DNA of 64,000 nt from Clostridium celatum DSM 1785. GTDB lineage: Bacteria; Bacillota; Clostridia; Clostridiales; Clostridiaceae. The stretch spans positions 124,001-188,000 of the forward strand of contig NZ_KB291650.1 in the NCBI RefSeq assembly GCF_000320405.1, written 5' to 3'. A program made the translations under genes and the position numbers. The notes under the pieces were generated by a model that was not told where the DNA came from, did no database searches, and was given only the letters and a program-made list of their open reading frames with translations. Positions 9,139 through 16,623 of this stretch are shown piece after piece (position 1 is the first letter of the stretch; each line of letters begins with the position of its first letter).

Positions 9139-9915
9139 ATGAAAAAATTATTTGTTAGTTTATTAGTGTTAAGCGTAGTTGGTTTTGTAGGATGCGGTGA
9201 ATCCGTTACTGAAAGTGTTGAATATCAAGAATTGGAATCTAAATATAGTGAATTAGAAACTGAATATGAGGAATTAGAAACTGAATATGGGGAATTAAAA
9301 AAACAAGATGTAGAAGATGATAAGACTATTAAGAATTTACAATCACAAGTAGATAAAGCTAAAGACTATTTAGATTTAGATCAGGAAGAAAAGAAATTAG
9401 TAGATGAGAAAATAGTTGAAGTAAATAAAGCTACAGAAGAACGTATAGCTAAAGAAAAAGCTGAAAAAGAAGCTGCTGAAAAAGCTAAGAAGGAAGAAGA
9501 AGAAATTGCTAAAAAGGAAGCTGAAGAAAAAGCTGCAGCTGAAAAGAAAGCAGAAGAAGAGAGAAAAGCACAAGAAGAACAAGCCAAGAAAGAACAAGAG
9601 GAGAAAGAAAAACAAGAAAAAGCTAATTTAATAGAAAAGACTAATGCTATAGCAACAGCTAAAAACTATTTAAGCTTTACATCATTTAGCAGGTCAGGTT
9701 TAATCCATCAATTGGAATATGAAGGATATTCTACAGAAGCAGCGACTTACGCAGTAGATAATATTGATGTAGATTGGAATCAACAATGCGCTAAAACAGC
9801 TAAAAACTACATGGATTATATGGCATTTAGTAGAGATGGATTATATCAACAATTACAATATGAAGGATTTACAGATGAACAAATTCAATATGGTTTAAGT
9901 AGTGTTGGTTATTAA
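9139..9915 (+). CDS. Ltp-type superinfection-exclusion-like lipoprotein
   Basis: 258-residue predicted lipoprotein. The start is ATG 9139, with GGGGG ten bases upstream; the in-frame ATG at 9121 would put that site inside the coding region. A signal peptide ends in GFVGC, a lipobox-like site near residue 21. Next comes a long charged region with heptad-like YxELExxY repeats and a Glu/Lys/Ala-rich coiled coil (about 35-165). Two copies of the roughly 45-residue Ltp domain (PF07553) end the protein: AKNYLSF..FSRSGLIHQLEYEG and AKNYMDY..FSRDGLYQQLQYEG. In phage TP-J34, Ltp is a lipoprotein that blocks DNA entry of superinfecting phages. The same role here is inferred from domain and context. It is the only intact gene in the element. 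Confidence 0.8.
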   Translation: MKKLFVSLLVLSVVGFVGCGESVTESVEYQELESKYSELETEYEELETEYGELKKQDVEDDKTIKNLQSQVDKAKDYLDLDQEEKKLVDEKIVEVNKATEERIAKEKAEKEAAEKAKKEEEEIAKKEAEEKAAAEKKAEEERKAQEEQAKKEQEEKEKQEKANLIEKTNAIATAKNYLSFTSFSRSGLIHQLEYEGYSTEAATYAVDNIDVDWNQQCAKTAKNYMDYMAFSRDGLYQQLQYEGFTDEQIQYGLSSVGY

Positions 9916-9925
9916 AAAAATATAG

Positions 9926-9951
9926 AAAGAACTCTTTTTAAAAGGTTCTTT
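9926..9951 (+). terminator. Terminator of the Ltp-like lipoprotein gene
   Basis: Stem of at least 7 bp (9926-9932 with 9945-9951), extended inward by complementary CTTTT/AAAAG, followed by a short T tract. It starts 10 bp after the stop codon. Confidence 0.65.
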
Positions 9952-10019
9952 TGTGTTTATAATACCACAGGTTCGACCTGTAGTTCCAGAAAGTTTCTAG
10001 CTATGAGTGAATAAAAAAG

Positions 10020-10074
10020 GCCTCCTTTGGAAAAGTATTTTAAGTTTGACGACTAAAATAAATTAAAAGGAGGC
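10020..10074. repeat. Inverted repeat GCCTCCTTT/AAAGGAGGC
   Basis: Perfect 9-bp arms (10020-10028 and 10066-10074) separated by 37 bases, in the gene-free space after the Ltp gene. The right arm contains an AAGGAGG ribosome-binding-site-like sequence with no reading frame after it, consistent with a decayed leader. 9952-10170 otherwise holds nothing recognisable. Confidence 0.45.
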
Positions 10075-10170
10075 GTCGTTAATTAAAAAGATATTGTTAG
10101 TCGGGAGCATATAGGAAAGATTGAATAATAAGGGATTATGTTCATATAATCTATTAATTAAAAGGGAAAT

Positions 10171-10426
10171 ATGATGAAGAGGATTTTAATTGCTTCTCTT
10201 ATAGGAAGAGTAGTTTTATTTAATGGGTGTAACAGCAAAGGTAATACAGAAGGTGAAATCAGAGATATTGAGATACAAGAAACATTAGAAGCAACTGATG
10301 AAGATGGAATAAGTATTGATGATATAGAAATTTTTCTGCTGATATAATAGAATATTTAGAACTGATATTGAAAATTATCAAGTTTTAAATGAGAGCATAA
10401 GGGAAGTTGGAGAGTTGGTTGATTAG
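10171..10426 (+). pseudogene. Frameshifted small lipoprotein remnant
   Basis: ATG at 10171 (or 10174), after an AAAGGGA site, opens 58 codons beginning MMKRILIASLIGRVVLF and then NGCN, a degenerate lipobox, followed by acidic residues. The frame closes at 10347. A different frame continues similar hydrophilic sequence (RTDIENYQVLNESIREVGEL) to a stop at 10426, suggesting one or more frameshifts. It resembles the signal peptide and linker of small secreted lipoproteins such as the neighbouring Ltp protein. No domain is recognised. Confidence 0.45.
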
Positions 10427-10448
10427 CAGCATAAAAATAATTCCATTG

Positions 10449-10467
10449 GATACAAAATGTACACAAA
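10449..10467. repeat. Direct repeat, right copy, inside the hpt element
   Basis: 18 of 19 bases identical to 7902-7920 and in the same orientation. It lies about 70 bp inside the right att-like repeat. Confidence 0.6.
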
Positions 10468-10487
10468 GGCATAAAAACATATAAAAT

Positions 10488-10522
10488 AAAAGCTAGTTAA
10501 ACTATTGATATAACTAGCTTTT
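10488..10522 (-). terminator. hpt terminator (supplied by the element end)
   Basis: Perfect 12-bp stem (10488-10499 with 10511-10522), 11-nt loop and a T-rich tract on the minus strand. It lies inside the right end of the integrated element, so the element now terminates hpt transcription. Confidence 0.75.
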
Positions 10523-10534
10523 AACGTATTGTTA

Positions 10535-10567
10535 TTTTTTATGATTCCCAATTAAATACGTAAGGAA
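10535..10567. repeat. Right att-like repeat: functional hpt 3' end
   Basis: Contains the final codons of hpt (…VFNWES-stop) and six T/A bases. It is duplicated in decayed form at 7758-7790. Confidence 0.72.
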
Positions 10568-11063
10568 CATTTCTATAGAAACCTTCGTAGTCTAATCCAT
10601 ATCCAACTACGAATAAATCGTCAATTTCAAAGCAACAATAATCAGGTTTTAAATCAACTTTTCTTCTAGAAGGTTTATCTAATAAAACACAAGTTTTAAC
10701 TGATTTTGCACCAAGTTTTTTAACGTGATCTATAACAAATTCCATTGTGTAACCAGTATCGATTATATCGTCAACTATTAAAACATCTAAGCCTTCTATG
10801 TTGTCAGGAATGTCGTTAACAACAGTTACAGTACCAGAACTAACTTCGCTATGACCATAGCTTGAAGTAGTCATAAATCCTACTTTTGCTTTTAAATCTA
10901 GAGCTTTAAATATATCAGCACCAAAAACAAAGCTTCCTCTTAAAAGTGGTAATACATAAATTTCTTTACCTTCATAATCATTAGTTATTTGCTTACCTAA
11001 TTCTTTAACTCTTTCTTGAATTTGTTCTTGAGAAAAAAGAATATTACGCTTCTTATCTTCCAT
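10539..11063 (-). CDS. hpt: Hypoxanthine phosphoribosyltransferase
   Basis: 174-residue cytoplasmic purine-salvage enzyme converting hypoxanthine or guanine plus PRPP to IMP or GMP. The PRPP-binding loop is clear: VLIVDDIIDTGYTM, the acidic-pair signature of the family. LLRGSFVFGADI and the C-terminal DLFVVGYGLDY segment are also present. The start at 11063 is chosen because a GGAGG site (11071-11075 region) precedes it at proper spacing; a longer frame to 11090 would contain that site. The last codons form one arm of a duplicated sequence left by an integrated element, without altering the protein. Confidence 0.95.
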   Translation of the reverse strand: MEDKKRNILFSQEQIQERVKELGKQITNDYEGKEIYVLPLLRGSFVFGADIFKALDLKAKVGFMTTSSYGHSEVSSGTVTVVNDIPDNIEGLDVLIVDDIIDTGYTMEFVIDHVKKLGAKSVKTCVLLDKPSRRKVDLKPDYCCFEIDDLFVVGYGLDYEGFYRNVPYVFNWES

Positions 11064-11311
11064 GTCAAAACCTCCGTTAATACAATACAATTTTTATAAT
11101 ATATGAAAGAAAAATTATTAATAATATTATTTTAAATATTAACAATAATTTTCAAAATTTGCAACTTAAAATTTAAGATATAGTCAAATATTACATTTAT
11201 TTAGCGAAAATTGTTAACTTGAAAATTTAGTATAAATTAAAGAAGGTTTTTATCGCTAATAAATATATTATATGTGAATTTTAATATTGAACTATGAAAT
11301 TTAAAAGTTAA

Positions 11312-11447
11312 AACTAAATAGAGATAGAAAACTCCTTTTCCTAAACGTCAAAGGAGTAAGTTCCAGTAACCAAATATAAAATTAAATACAAATAGGAAAC
11401 TCCTTCTCCTAATCGTCGAATGAGTAAGTTCAACTTACCAAATTAAA
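11312..11447. repeat. Two tandem 68-bp hairpin-forming repeats upstream of hflX
   Basis: Unit 1 (about 11312-11379) and unit 2 (about 11380-11447) align along most of their length with scattered differences. Unit 1 contains an 8-bp stem, ACTCCTTT with AAAGGAGT; in unit 2 the stem is imperfect. A further AATTTGG-type hairpin lies at about 11438-11453. No reading frame was found in 11064-11585. It could be a leader or small RNA, or an intergenic repeat family. Confidence 0.6.
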
Positions 11448-11585
11448 ATTTGGAGTTTCACTTATGTTTACATTTACTTTGGAATAGGATAAAATAAAAT
11501 GAAAAATTACTTAATATATAGTTATTTGTATATAATTATAATAAATTTAAATAATATATTTAAAGTCTTAAAATGAGGTGAAAAG

Positions 11586-13382
11586 ATGATATATGGAAAT
11601 ATAGATGGAGTTAAAAAGTCAGCTTTAGAAGAGTTAGAAGCTCTTTATAAGGCAAAATGTCCTAAAGATGAAGTATGCTCTTTAAATATAATAGAAACAA
11701 TATCTAGAGTTTCAGCATTTATTGAAAGAGAAGTAAGTGTGGCTATAGATAGAAGAGGAAATATAAGAAGTATTGCAATAGGTGACTCAACATCAGTTGA
11801 AATTGAAACATTAGATATAAGAGAAAAAAAATTAGCAGGTGTTAGGATAATTCATACTCATCCTAATGGAATGAGTAACCTATCTGCCCTTGATATAAGT
11901 GCATTATTAAAGCTAAAATTAGATGCTATTGTAGCAATTGGAATTTATGAAGGAAAAATTTTAGATTGTTCATTAGGTCTTTTAACTGTATTAGATGATA
12001 AGTTAGATTATGAAGAAATACAAAATATAGCTTTAGAAGATTTAAGTAAGATTCATATATTAAATAAAATAAATTATATTGATTCTCTAATAAAGGAGAA
12101 AGATATAATTGAAGATGAGGGCGAAAAAGCTATTTTGGTAGGTTCAGATACAAGAGAAAGCCTAGAAGAATTAAAGGAATTAACTAAAGCTTGTGATATA
12201 CCAGTACTTGAAAGTGTTTATCAAAGCAGAAGTAAAATTGATGCAGCATTTTATATAGGAAGAGGAAAGGTTCTTGAAATTGCTCAACTTAGACAAAAAT
12301 TAAGAGCAAATGTAATTATATTTGATGATGAACTTTCGGGATCACAAGTTAGAAATCTTGAAGCAGCAATAGGAGCTAAAGTAATTGATAGAACAACGCT
12401 TATACTTGAAATATTTGCAAGAAGAGCGAAGAGTAGAGAAGCTAAAATACAAGTAGAACTTGCTCAACTTAAATATAGAATGAGTAGACTTCAAGGGCTT
12501 GGAACTATTATGTCTAGAACTGGTGGTGGTATTGGTACTAGAGGCCCAGGTGAAAAGAAGTTAGAAACAGATAGAAGACATATAAAAGAAGAAATCTATG
12601 ATTTAAATGATGAACTTAAAAAAATTAAAAAGATAAGAGAAACTCAAAGAGAAAAGAGAAATAAAGAAAGTATTCCAAAAGTATCATTAGTTGGATATAC
12701 TAATGCGGGAAAATCTACTTTAAGAAATGCCCTTTGTGATGTTGCTGCACAAAAGGAAGTTATAGGTAAGGAAAAAGTATTTGAAGCAGATATGCTTTTT
12801 GCTACCTTAGATATAACAACTAGAGCTATAGTGCTTAAAAACAAAGGTGTAATAACATTAACAGATACAGTAGGATTTGTTAGAAAATTACCTCATGATT
12901 TAGTTGAAGCATTTAAATCAACACTAGAGGAAGTAATATACTCTGATCTTTTATGTCATGTCGTTGATACTTCAAGTGATACTGCATTAGAACAAATAAA
13001 AGCAGTAGAGGAAGTGTTGTTTGAATTAGGAGCAAAAGATAAGGATACTATTTTAGTATTAAATAAAATTGATAAAGCTACAGAAGAACAAATAGCAACT
13101 GTTAAAGAAGCAACAGCTGAGTATAATACTATTGAAATTTCAGCTAGAGAAGGAATAAATTTAAATGAACTTCTAAATTTAATTGAAGAAAACTTACCTT
13201 ATAATATGAAAAAATGTGAATTCTTAATACCATATGATAAAAGTGATATATCATCATTCTTGCATAGAAATGGAAGAGTATTAGAAGAAGATTATAGGGA
13301 AAATGGAACTTTTATGATTGTTGAAGTAGATGATGAAAGTTATAATAAAACTAAAGATTATATTGTAAATATAATAGCATAA
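11586..13382 (+). CDS. hflX: GTPase HflX with N-terminal JAMM-like extension
   Basis: 598-residue ribosome-associated GTPase; HflX splits stalled or hibernating ribosomes under stress. The canonical part starts near residue 185: an HflX N-terminal domain, the TGGGIGTRGPGEKKLETDRR segment near 320, then the G domain with GYTNAGKST (370-378), DTVGF and NKID. The first 180 residues are extra compared with Escherichia coli HflX. They contain HTHP..S..D (His90, His92, Ser100, Asp103), matching the JAMM metalloprotease spacing, with Glu47 or Glu49 as possible catalytic acid. Start: ATG with GAGGTG upstream. Monocistronic, with a strong terminator. Whether the extension is active is unknown. Confidence 0.93.
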   Translation: MIYGNIDGVKKSALEELEALYKAKCPKDEVCSLNIIETISRVSAFIEREVSVAIDRRGNIRSIAIGDSTSVEIETLDIREKKLAGVRIIHTHPNGMSNLSALDISALLKLKLDAIVAIGIYEGKILDCSLGLLTVLDDKLDYEEIQNIALEDLSKIHILNKINYIDSLIKEKDIIEDEGEKAILVGSDTRESLEELKELTKACDIPVLESVYQSRSKIDAAFYIGRGKVLEIAQLRQKLRANVIIFDDELSGSQVRNLEAAIGAKVIDRTTLILEIFARRAKSREAKIQVELAQLKYRMSRLQGLGTIMSRTGGGIGTRGPGEKKLETDRRHIKEEIYDLNDELKKIKKIRETQREKRNKESIPKVSLVGYTNAGKSTLRNALCDVAAQKEVIGKEKVFEADMLFATLDITTRAIVLKNKGVITLTDTVGFVRKLPHDLVEAFKSTLEEVIYSDLLCHVVDTSSDTALEQIKAVEEVLFELGAKDKDTILVLNKIDKATEEQIATVKEATAEYNTIEISAREGINLNELLNLIEENLPYNMKKCEFLIPYDKSDISSFLHRNGRVLEEDYRENGTFMIVEVDDESYNKTKDYIVNIIA

Positions 13383-13425
13383 TAAAAATACTCCTTAAAA
13401 TAAATTGTTTTAAGGAGTATTTTTA
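13383..13425 (+). terminator. hflX terminator
   Basis: Perfect 18-bp stem (13383-13400 with 13408-13425) and a 7-nt loop, right after the stop codon, with flanking T/A runs. Confidence 0.9.
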
Positions 13426-13625
13426 TTAATATATATAAGATTTAATTAAAGTAATTTTATATATTTAATTTCAATTGAATATCATGAAGAAAAAGATAGG
13501 ACATTTTTATAAAATAAAGGATAAAATATTTATAATTGAAAAAAATAATCTTATCCGAATATTAAAAATAGATTTATATTAAGGTTAATTTAATTGTATT
13601 TTTATTTAAATAACAAAATAATATA

Positions 13626-13655
13626 TTGTACTATATAAAATAAATCTGATATTAT
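13626..13655 (+). promoter_or_regulatory. Possible promoter of the APC permease
   Basis: TTGTAC (13626-13631), 18-bp spacer, TATTAT (13650-13655), about 50 bp before the permease start. The match is moderate in a very AT-rich background. Confidence 0.4.
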
Positions 13656-13704
13656 ATAGTATGACGTAATTTGTCGAAATAAATAAAACAAAGGAGAAAA
13701 ACAA

Positions 13705-15198
13705 ATGAGTAAACAAAACAAAGGAAAAATGACTTTGATAGCCTTAATACTTATGATTTTTACGTCTGTATTTGGGTTTAATAATATTCCAAGAGCATTC
13801 TTTCTTATGGGATATTCAGCTATTCCATGGTATATATTTGGTGCAATAGCATTCTTTATACCATATGCATTTATGATGGCAGAATTTGGAGCTGCATATA
13901 AGGAAGAAAAAGGTGGAATTTATTCTTGGATGGAGAACTCAGTTGGAAGAAAGTTTGCATTCATAGGAACTTTCATGTGGTTTACATCTTATATTGTATG
14001 GATGGTAAGTGTTTCTTCATCAATATGGGTTCCACTTTCAAATTTAATTTTTGGTGTTGATAAAACATCAACATGGGAAATGTTTGGATTGAGCTCTACG
14101 CAAACATTAGGTATTTTAGGTGCAATTTTTGTTATATTAATAACATTCTTATCATCAAAGGGAATGAGTAGTATATCAAAGGTTGCATCTGTTGGTGGAA
14201 TTTTTGTAACTAGTGCCAATGTATTATTAATAGTAGGATCATTAATAGTATTTTTTGCCAATGGATTTAAAGCAGCACAACCATTAAACTTAGCACAATT
14301 TACACATTCACCAAATCCAGCTTATGGATCAGTTTTAGCAGTATTAGGATTTTTAGTTTTTGCTATATTTGCATATGGTGGATTAGAGGCAGTTGGAGGT
14401 CTTGTTGACCAAACTGAAAATGCTAATGTAACATTCCCTAGAGGAATTAAAATATCAGCAATAGTTATTGGTGTTGGATATTCTTTAGCGATATTAATGG
14501 TAGGATTATTTACAAATTGGGATGCAGTACTTTCATCACCAGATGTTAGAATGGCTAACGTTTCTTATGTAGTAATTAAAAATCTTGGAGTTGAACTTGG
14601 AAAAGTATTTGGACTTTCACAAGCAGGAATAGAAATAATGGGAACTTGGTTTGCTAGATATATAGGTTTAGCTATGTTTTTAGCATTACTTGGAGCATTC
14701 TTTACATTAATTTACTCACCACTTAAGCAATTAATTGAAGGAACACCAAAAGAAATTTGGCCAAAGAAATGGACTGAATTAAATGAAAATAACATGCCTG
14801 TAAGAGCTATGTGGGTTCAATGTATAACAGTTGTTGCTATTATAATGATTGCAGTGTTAACAAGTGGTAAATCTACAATGTTCTTAGATTATTTAATACT
14901 TATGGGTAATGTTTCTATGACTATACCTACAGTTTTCTTAGCTATAGCATTTATATATTTTAAGAAAAATGATAATATTAAAAAACCATTCATATTCTTT
15001 AAGAGTAAGACAATGGCTACATTCTGGGCCGTAGTTGTAATAGTTACAGTTGGATTTGCAAACATATTTACAATAATACAACCAGCAATTGAAAGTAAGG
15101 ATTATATTTCAACTGGTTTCCAATTAGCTGGACCTATAGTATTTGGAATAATTGCATTTATATTAATAACTATATATGAAAGAAAATATAGTTATTAA
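13705..15198 (+). CDS. yjeM: APC-superfamily amino acid permease (YjeM/glutamate:GABA antiporter-like)
   Basis: 497-residue inner-membrane transporter with about 12 hydrophobic helices. The N-terminal helix (LIALILMIFTSVFGFNNIPRAF) matches the unwound TM1 region of APC carriers, and FAIFAYGGLEAVGGLVDQTENA corresponds to TM6 of the YjeM/GadC group. The family exchanges or imports amino acids such as glutamate; the actual substrate is not determined by sequence. Start: ATG after an AAAGGAG site. It stands alone between hflX and a small unknown gene and has its own terminator. Confidence 0.85.
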   Translation: MSKQNKGKMTLIALILMIFTSVFGFNNIPRAFFLMGYSAIPWYIFGAIAFFIPYAFMMAEFGAAYKEEKGGIYSWMENSVGRKFAFIGTFMWFTSYIVWMVSVSSSIWVPLSNLIFGVDKTSTWEMFGLSSTQTLGILGAIFVILITFLSSKGMSSISKVASVGGIFVTSANVLLIVGSLIVFFANGFKAAQPLNLAQFTHSPNPAYGSVLAVLGFLVFAIFAYGGLEAVGGLVDQTENANVTFPRGIKISAIVIGVGYSLAILMVGLFTNWDAVLSSPDVRMANVSYVVIKNLGVELGKVFGLSQAGIEIMGTWFARYIGLAMFLALLGAFFTLIYSPLKQLIEGTPKEIWPKKWTELNENNMPVRAMWVQCITVVAIIMIAVLTSGKSTMFLDYLILMGNVSMTIPTVFLAIAFIYFKKNDNIKKPFIFFKSKTMATFWAVVVIVTVGFANIFTIIQPAIESKDYISTGFQLAGPIVFGIIAFILITIYERKYSY

Positions 15199-15228
15199 TA
15201 ATTAGAAATAAAACTTAAAGTGTGATGT

Positions 15229-15261
15229 AAATGACTCTATGCAATTTGTATGGAGTCATTT
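15229..15261 (+). terminator. Terminator after the APC permease
   Basis: 9-bp stem AAATGACTC/GAGTCATTT (15229-15237 with 15253-15261), followed by a T tract. Confidence 0.75.
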
Positions 15262-15325
15262 TTATTTATATGATAGGATATAAGGAGATTAAAAATTTTA
15301 ATATAGAGTGTACTAGGAGGAAGAA

Positions 15326-15520
15326 ATGATTAGTAAAAAACAATTAAAAGATGATATTATAACTTATGATATTATAACTTATACAGATGAAGATGGGAAG
15401 TTTATAGAATATGTAGAAGTTACTTTGGTTGATAGAATAATTGATGTATATATGGATACTAGAGAAGTTAATATAGGGTTAATTGCAAATAAAATAATAG
15501 AAGATAACTTATATAAATAA
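15326..15520 (+). CDS. Small acidic protein of unknown function
   Basis: 64-residue protein starting at an ATG seven bases after a perfect AGGAGG. No membrane segment, signal peptide or known domain is visible. Residues 10-19 read DIITYDIITY because of a perfect 15-bp tandem duplication (15353-15367 and 15368-15382), apparently a recent slippage event. The ribosome binding site and the terminator directly downstream support a real, separately transcribed gene. Function not recognised. Confidence 0.65.
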   Translation: MISKKQLKDDIITYDIITYTDEDGKFIEYVEVTLVDRIIDVYMDTREVNIGLIANKIIEDNLYK

Positions 15521-15539
15521 TAACTAAATTATAATAAGT

Positions 15540-15580
15540 GTGATGATATAATATTTCAAAAATAATATATCATCACTTTT
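15540..15580 (+). terminator. Terminator of the 64-residue gene
   Basis: 11-bp perfect stem (15540-15550 with 15566-15576) followed by TTTTT, 20 bp after the stop codon. Confidence 0.8.
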
Positions 15581-15683
15581 TGTTTATACTTAAAATTTAT
15601 TTAAGTTATATTTAGTACTTGCATTAGTTTGGAGGTAATTTCAGTTAAATAAATTAGTGGTGAGATATTTAGATTAATTTTAT

Positions 15684-16546
15684 TTATAAATTACTAAATG
15701 GAATAGAATCCATTTTAAATCGGCTCTTATTATTTTTATTTAATATAATAAGAAATAGTAGAGTAAAACTTATACCTAAAATTATAAAAAGCACATAAGT
15801 TAATATTGAATTTATATTTTTAGGTAAAAAATTGAATACTATTATAGCTGTTAAATTGTTAGAGATATGAGCAATAATAGATGAATAAAGTGATTTTGTT
15901 TTATAAATTAAATAACCAAAAACAATTCCTAAAAATGTAGTATAAATACATTGAATAATATTACCATGACATATGCCAAATAAAAATGCTTGTATAAAAA
16001 TTGTGGGTAATATAGGAAAACTTTTTAGAAGTGTATTATATACTAAACCTCTAAACAAAAGCTCTTCAGCAATAGGTGTTATTATACCAATAATTAATAT
16101 AGTTTCAGGTAAACCTCTTATTGTTAAAATATTGATTATACTATTGAAATTTTCCAAAATATTAGAAAAGAAAGTAGATGAATTCAAAATTCCTAAGAAG
16201 CCTATGTTAATACATAATATAGATACTCCTAAAAAACAGTCAGTAATAAAGTGTTTTTATTGGTATTTATTAGTGAAATATCTACAGTGATTTTTTTACC
16301 ATGAATATAATAAATAATAGCAATGGTGATAAAAAATATAACATATGCAATTAAATTTATATAAAGAATATTTTCTATAGCAACATTATTGAGAATGTTT
16401 GGTAAATTTAAAATGGAAGATTTATTGTAGATTAATAAATACAGTGTATATATAATTTCATATAAAATAACTGTTAATATTTGAATTAAAAATATAAATA
16501 AAATATAGAGTATAACTGTAAAAATATTTTTTATTTTTTCTTTCAT
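15684..16546 (-). pseudogene. CPBP-family intramembrane protease, split by a one-base frameshift
   Basis: Two minus-strand frames (start to about 16231, then to 15684) together make one complete CPBP (CAAX protease/bacteriocin-processing) membrane protein. The N-terminal part has transmembrane helices. The C-terminal part has the EELLFRG metal/catalytic motif, FGICHGN and HISNN. The break is at a run of six A on the plus strand (16231-16236; T on the coding strand). Adding one base restores a 287-residue protein, since 863 + 1 is divisible by 3. The start at 16546 follows AGGAGGT. It could be a pseudogene, a homopolymer phase switch or a sequencing error. Confidence 0.75.
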
Positions 16547-16623
16547 TTTAAATAATACCTCCAAGAAAAATAATATAATATAATATTACCATATAATGTA
16601 AAATAATAAAATGGGGGGAAGTT

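Larger units (their letters stand above)
7758..10567. mobile_element. Decayed small integrative element inserted at the 3' end of hpt
   Basis: The last codons of hpt are present twice in the same orientation, at 10535-10567 (functional) and 7758-7790 (decayed), offset 2777 bp. Such a duplication is left by site-specific integration into a gene's 3' end. The interior holds a nearly intact direct-repeat pair, an Ltp-type lipoprotein gene, and remnants of an XRE regulator and a second lipoprotein. No integrase could be recognised, so the element is probably an immobile relic of a prophage or satellite. 7921-8560 and 8646-9120 contain many stops on both strands and no gene I can support. Confidence 0.7.

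Noticed and set aside
9397-9615. Two long minus-strand frames rich in Phe and Ser opposite the Ltp-like gene
   Set aside because: They mirror the Glu/Lys/Ala-rich coiled-coil coding sequence and have no ribosome binding site; low-complexity shadows.
9967-9981. ACAGGTTCGACCTGT, resembling a tRNA T-arm and hence a tRNA attachment site
   Set aside because: The loop length and the pairing around it do not fit a T-arm and no acceptor or anticodon stem is near; more likely a chance 6-bp inverted repeat.
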